Below, one piece after another: positions 27,398-27,975 of a stretch of DNA of 27,975 bases (positions within the stretch are counted from its first letter, which is position 1; every line of letters begins with the position of its first letter). The position numbers and the translations under genes are program-made. Under the pieces are notes generated by a model. It was not told the origin of the DNA, ran no database searches, and saw only the letters and a list, made by a program, of their open reading frames with translations. The DNA comes from Thermococcus sp. Its GTDB lineage: Archaea > Methanobacteriota_B > Thermococci > Thermococcales > Thermococcaceae. The stretch covers positions 1 through 27,975 of the forward strand of contig JAMONK010000200.1 of NCBI GenBank assembly GCA_027065835.1, given 5' to 3'.

Positions 27398-27975
27398 TTA
27401 GAGCCTGGAGAGAATGCCCCGTGGGTAGAAGTCCAGAGCGGCCCTGGCCTGCCGAACCTCCATACCGAGGTTTATCCCGAAGCTCATCAAATCCCTCGGG
27501 GAGCGAACCTCCCACCTTCCCCCCGCAGAACTCGTAACGAAACGCGGAACCCGATATTTGTTAACCAAACGCCATATCTCGGCCTGGAACCTAAGGAGGT
27601 GACTCAGCTCGTAGGGTTCGGCGTTTAGAAGGGGGGACAGTGAAAATCCGATGGCAACATCACGCTCTGCCGCGAGCCTGGCCAGCACGTGATCGAAGCC
27701 TGGATCCTTCCTTCCGAGGCAGGGACATATCAACGCGTCCACCCCAGCCTCGATGGCGGTGCGGTTTATCCGCATATCCCCACCCTGAACGTAGAGTAAC
27801 GCCCTCGAAATGCGGTTCTTGACCTCCCTGATCAAACTTGGCCTCTTCGTGATGAGAAGGATGGCCACTTTACCGTAGGTTTCGCGGAGGGATTTTACGT
27901 CCCCCTTTAAGGCATCCCAGTCGGGGGACCTTTCGAGGACGAGCCCCTTCGTGAAGACAACCTCGTCGAACCATT
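27398..27975 (-). CDS. rnp3: RNase P protein p30 (Rpp30/Rnp3), 5' end outside window
   Basis: The C-terminal ~192 residues of the p30 subunit. The frame is open to the window edge and reads 'WFDEVVFTKGLVL' there, as in Pyrococcus p30 near residue 25, so only a short N-terminus is missing. A Met-like GTG at 27868 is internal and not the start. The PHP-like TIM-barrel fold shows 'GVDALICPCLGRKDPGFDHV', 'AERDVAIGFSLSPLL' and 'FVTSSAGGRWEVRSPRDLMSFG'. With Pop5 it activates the RNase P RNA that trims tRNA 5' leaders, such as that of the tRNA-Leu in this window. Confidence 0.93.
   Translation of the reverse strand, partial: WFDEVVFTKGLVLERSPDWDALKGDVKSLRETYGKVAILLITKRPSLIREVKNRISRALLYVQGGDMRINRTAIEAGVDALICPCLGRKDPGFDHVLARLAAERDVAIGFSLSPLLNAEPYELSHLLRFQAEIWRLVNKYRVPRFVTSSAGGRWEVRSPRDLMSFGINLGMEVRQARAALDFYPRGILSRL

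Overview
The window is chromosomal DNA from a hyperthermophilic euryarchaeon of the order Thermococcales, most likely a Thermococcus of moderate-to-high GC. The evidence is the gene content: an archaeal CPSF-type KH/metallo-beta-lactamase factor (FttA), a 20S proteasome beta subunit, an RNase P p30 subunit, a GH57 branching enzyme with a C-terminal helix-hairpin-helix tail, TrpB2, hexameric-type glutamate dehydrogenase and gluconeogenic PEP synthase. The signals agree: TATA boxes about 26 nt before short or absent leaders, GGAGGTGAT-type ribosome sites, frequent GTG/TTG starts and short intergenic gaps.

Layout, left to right. 1-2392: the 3' end of an alpha/alpha-toroid protein and a GT-C/ArnT-like membrane glycosyltransferase. 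2534-4963: highly expressed ppsA with its own promoter and a hairpin plus T-tract terminator. 5095-7945: two tandem paralogous MATE transporters whose promoters share one module. 7946-8470: a gene-poor, repeat-rich gap next to tRNA-Leu(CAA), which is on the minus strand. 8637-9698: rpiA after a small membrane protein (minus). 9737-13664: a minus-strand operon of proteasome beta, fttA and a threonine-synthase-like protein fused to a winged helix. 13785-14948: a P-loop-like plus deoxyribosyltransferase-like two-domain protein. 14965-15297: a DUF4389-like membrane protein (minus). 15423-16682: gdhA (minus). 16742-17241: a long regulatory gap. 17242-18916: an NSS/SNF amino-acid transporter plus a 34-residue MetS-like subunit. 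18954-19688: an unknown membrane protein, ending tail-to-tail with PII. 19685-20002: a PII protein with a short T-loop (minus). 20074-22047: the GH57 branching enzyme (minus). 22197-24146: the RqcH/NEMF homologue. 24211-24657: an unknown small protein, tail-to-tail with a DUF389 membrane protein (24654-25655, minus). 26049-27380: trpB2 behind a long leader. 27398-27975: RNase P p30 (minus, cut by the window end).

Most of the window is core metabolism (gluconeogenesis, glycogen branching, pentose phosphate, glutamate/ammonia, tryptophan) and information processing (termination, proteasome, ribosome quality control, RNase P). I see no phage, CRISPR array or intact insertion sequence.

The points most worth following are these. 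(1) The threonine-synthase-like/winged-helix fusion has Arg where the PLP Schiff-base Lys should be, so it looks like a ligand-sensing regulator built on a dead enzyme, co-transcribed with FttA and the proteasome. (2) The trpB2 leader carries three copies of TGTTTTTGGC, each inside a mini-ORF that reads Cys-Phe-Trp; the first begins at the predicted transcription start. (3) A degenerate P-loop domain is fused to a nucleoside-deoxyribosyltransferase-like domain. (4) PII lacks the central part of its T-loop. (5) There are several palindromes at transcription starts: a near-consensus TrmBL1/TGM site at the branching-enzyme gene, a hairpin at the NSS transporter, and an orphan promoter with a palindrome upstream of it.
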